Source: Apostichopus japonicus (Eukaryota > Echinodermata > Holothuroidea > Aspidochirotida > Stichopodidae). Taken from it: a stretch of DNA of 64,000 nucleotides. Below are positions 61,830-64,000 of this stretch, piece after piece (within the stretch, counting starts at the first letter, position 1; each line of letters starts with the position of its first letter). The notes below the pieces were generated by a model. That model did not search any database, was not told the origin of the DNA, and saw only the letters and a list, made by a program, of their open reading frames with translations. A program made the translations under genes and the position numbers. Location of the stretch: positions 1,937,984 through 2,001,983 of the forward strand of contig NC_092564.1 in the NCBI RefSeq assembly GCF_037975245.1, in the 5' to 3' direction.

Positions 61830-62439
61830 AGCAGCATTTAGCGTCCTCTCCTATGATTTTTCTCAACCTCACTGACTCCACTATGCCATAACTGCATACA
61901 TAACTAGCTTGTCTATTTAAATCTTACTTCAAATGGTGGCATAAAAGTCGAAAAATTTGCAACTTTCAACTTTGTTTTTCTCCAAGATATTTTCCGTTGG
62001 GATCCCATTAAACCTCGCCCATAATATGAATATTTAAACACTACGAACGTCATTGACCAATACGTAATACAGCACCATGTTTGATTTGTGTACAGTCTAT
62101 ATGGCAGTTGTACCAGGGAGTTCCATAACAACTCCCTGGTCGTACCAACGCAAAGTCTTGAATCTATTTTTAGCAACGGCTCGTAACTAAAACTGCATCT
62201 CTGATTGGTTGAATTCACACTAGTGGATTTGGGGGAACTGTATGCGATTAATTTTAAATGTGGAATTTGTCGTGGACACTTTTCTCATTATCTGCAAATA
62301 TCCTTAATTACTCGCCAATTAACGTTGTTGGCAGGGAAAAACTTGGCTAATATCCTAGTTTGCTGTTTTGTGATTGATGTAAAAAACTTGATGGACATAT
62401 CAAAAAGTAGAAAATGGCAACCAAACACAAAATGCTGCT
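61830..62439. mobile_element. TTAA-flanked MITE, 610 bp (third copy)
   Basis: Same element and TTAA flanks as 31,964-32,573. Confidence 0.85.
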
Positions 62440-62739
62440 TTAAAGTCCTGACAATGTATCAAGCTATCAGTGGTTTCATTTGTAGTAGTATATTGTGTAT
62501 ATCTTCAGTATCTTGTATCTTCATTTGTAGTAGTATCTTGAGTATATCTTCAGTAGTATATCTTCATGAATATGCAAGAATTCATTAGCATGTTAAAGAC
62601 CTAAGACATACTCTGTAGTCTTTGGTTGGTGCAGTTGTATTATTTACTTGGTTGAAACCATGGAAACAGCAGTCAGCCGAAACGGTGGACTTATTTGTGC
62701 TCTATTTATGTTTTATATATTTAATTTTTTTTGTAACAG

Positions 62740-62789
62740 CTTTCTCTAAATCTTGGCCATCTCGATCTTGATGAATCTGTGACAGAATG
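62740..62789 (+). CDS. Extended synaptotagmin, last C2 domain exon 4 (third copy)
   Basis: Identical to 32,874-32,923. The following short terminal exon would fall near 64,051, just beyond the window. Confidence 0.8.
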
Positions 62790-64000
62790 GTAAGAATTTG
62801 ATACTTTTTGTCATGTTTCTGTTTTGTTTTCATTTGGTTGTTTGTAAATATTTTCATATTGCATAGGTTAATAACTGCTTTGCCATTGTTGAAATGCTGT
62901 TATTGGTAGCATTTGTTTGATTGTTGCATTTACCAGTGCAAATTAAACAACAGTATGCCGTCTTGCTATGTCGAGACTTCTCTATTAACTGTTGACCTCA
63001 TCTTCACAAACTAACATCACTTTTATTTCTGAAAAAGTGCAGAGTGAACGATCAAGAGGGGGTGGCGGGAGTGGATGGTGAGGCAAGGAAGCTTTAAGTA
63101 AATCATTTGAAGTGTGTGTTTTGCAGCAGTTTAGTCTAAAATGGGGCAATCAAGTGTTTAACAACATTTGTGTCAAAGTGTGACTCTTATATTCTGTGTT
63201 GAGATTTATATTCTAAGGCCAAAATTGACCCACATATTTTTTCCATAATTAGTATAGGGACAGGGTGGTGCTAAAAATATGCGGGAAAATTCGGGGGGGG
63301 GACCTGAAATCTCTGACACGTTGATTATTCTTATATTGAGTTGCAGTATTCTATTTTCTGGAACCTCAGGTGTTTGAAATTGCTTTGCATATAATAAATA
63401 ATAATAATAATATCTATTTATGTAGCGCTTTACATTAAAGAATAATATCAAAGCACTTCTATGGGGACTATAGTAAAATCTGACAAAAAACAAGTATAAG
63501 ATACAAACAGGTTAAATAAAAGGAATAAAGTAGTCAAAGCAAAATCATAAAAAAAAAAAAAAAAAAGTTAATGAAACTAATATGAATAATATTAAACAGA
63601 CAAAAACAAGATCAGTCATTAAAGAACATGATAAAAAGATAAGTTTTAAGTTGGGACTTAGTGCAATCAAAAGTGGGTAAAAAGACAAATTATTTTAACT
63701 CAAAAATAAAATGGGGAACGAACCGAAAAGATTTCTGTTTGACTGAGATAAATGTCATGAAGATACCCCATCTTGAGACTGACTTGAATCCTTAATAAAA
63801 TGTTAACATTTCTATTATCTAAGGCTTTAATAGGTATTAATGAACACCCAAATGTATCACATTATGTTTTTTTATATATTTTTTTATTGGCCGTTTAAAT
63901 ATGATAAAATAATGCTGCCTAATGAATAAAACGCATGGGGAATTGGTTCGTATAATAAAAGTCTAAGGACTAAACCGCAACTGAAAGAGAACTGACTGAT

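Overview
This is animal nuclear DNA: AT-rich, with short exons separated by long introns with GT-AG splice sites, minisatellites, a tRNA-derived SINE and DNA-transposon remnants. The recognisable genes (extended synaptotagmin and a glutamate decarboxylase-family gene) are metazoan in type. The repeat style suggests a marine invertebrate, perhaps a deuterostome such as an echinoderm, but I cannot name the species. Most short open reading frames here are noise or lie inside repeats.

The window is organised as a ~29.86 kb direct repeat. From about 13,100 to 34,136 the sequence recurs at about 42,962 to 64,000 (offset 29,862-29,866). The two copies differ almost only in homopolymer lengths plus a handful of single-base changes. 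The first 13.1 kb (A1) is a clearly diverged homologue of 29,224-42,961 (A2), with many substitutions and indels. The window therefore reads A1-B-A2-B-A2(partial). It is either a real tandem array or an assembly artefact that joined haplotypes or looped a repeat.

Each full unit, read left to right, holds four parts. (1) The 3' half of an extended-synaptotagmin (E-Syt) gene on the + strand: linker exons near 21.3-22.9 kb, C2-domain exons at 28.6 kb and then at 30.3, 31.3 and 32.9 kb, and alternative last exons at 34.2 kb and 38.3 kb. (2) A single-exon secreted protein of 159 aa (11,747 and 41,605) whose F-x-x-x-H, R-x-x-Q-S-F and P-x-H-F motifs sit in the order and roughly the spacing of the RNase A active site. 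(3) The last two exons of a glutamate decarboxylase-like gene on the - strand (17.2-17.8 kb and 47.1-47.7 kb). (4) Minisatellites and a locally duplicated E-Syt exon. E-Syt lacks its upstream exons and the decarboxylase lacks its upstream exons toward the same 17.85-21.3 kb interval, which is where a duplication (or mis-join) breakpoint should lie.

The most interesting biology is the RNase A-like gene. Between A1 and A2 its signal peptide and flanks are about 90-95% identical by eye, but the mature chain is only roughly 40-45% identical, with different cysteines, while the putative catalytic residues are kept. Also notable are mutually exclusive E-Syt terminal exons supported by synonymous change, a shared frameshift in the E-Syt linker exon, an E-Syt exon duplicated around an inserted segment, a TTAA-flanked MITE present in A2 but absent from A1, a Harbinger-like element with a broken Myb/SANT gene, and a hammerhead-ribozyme-like motif.
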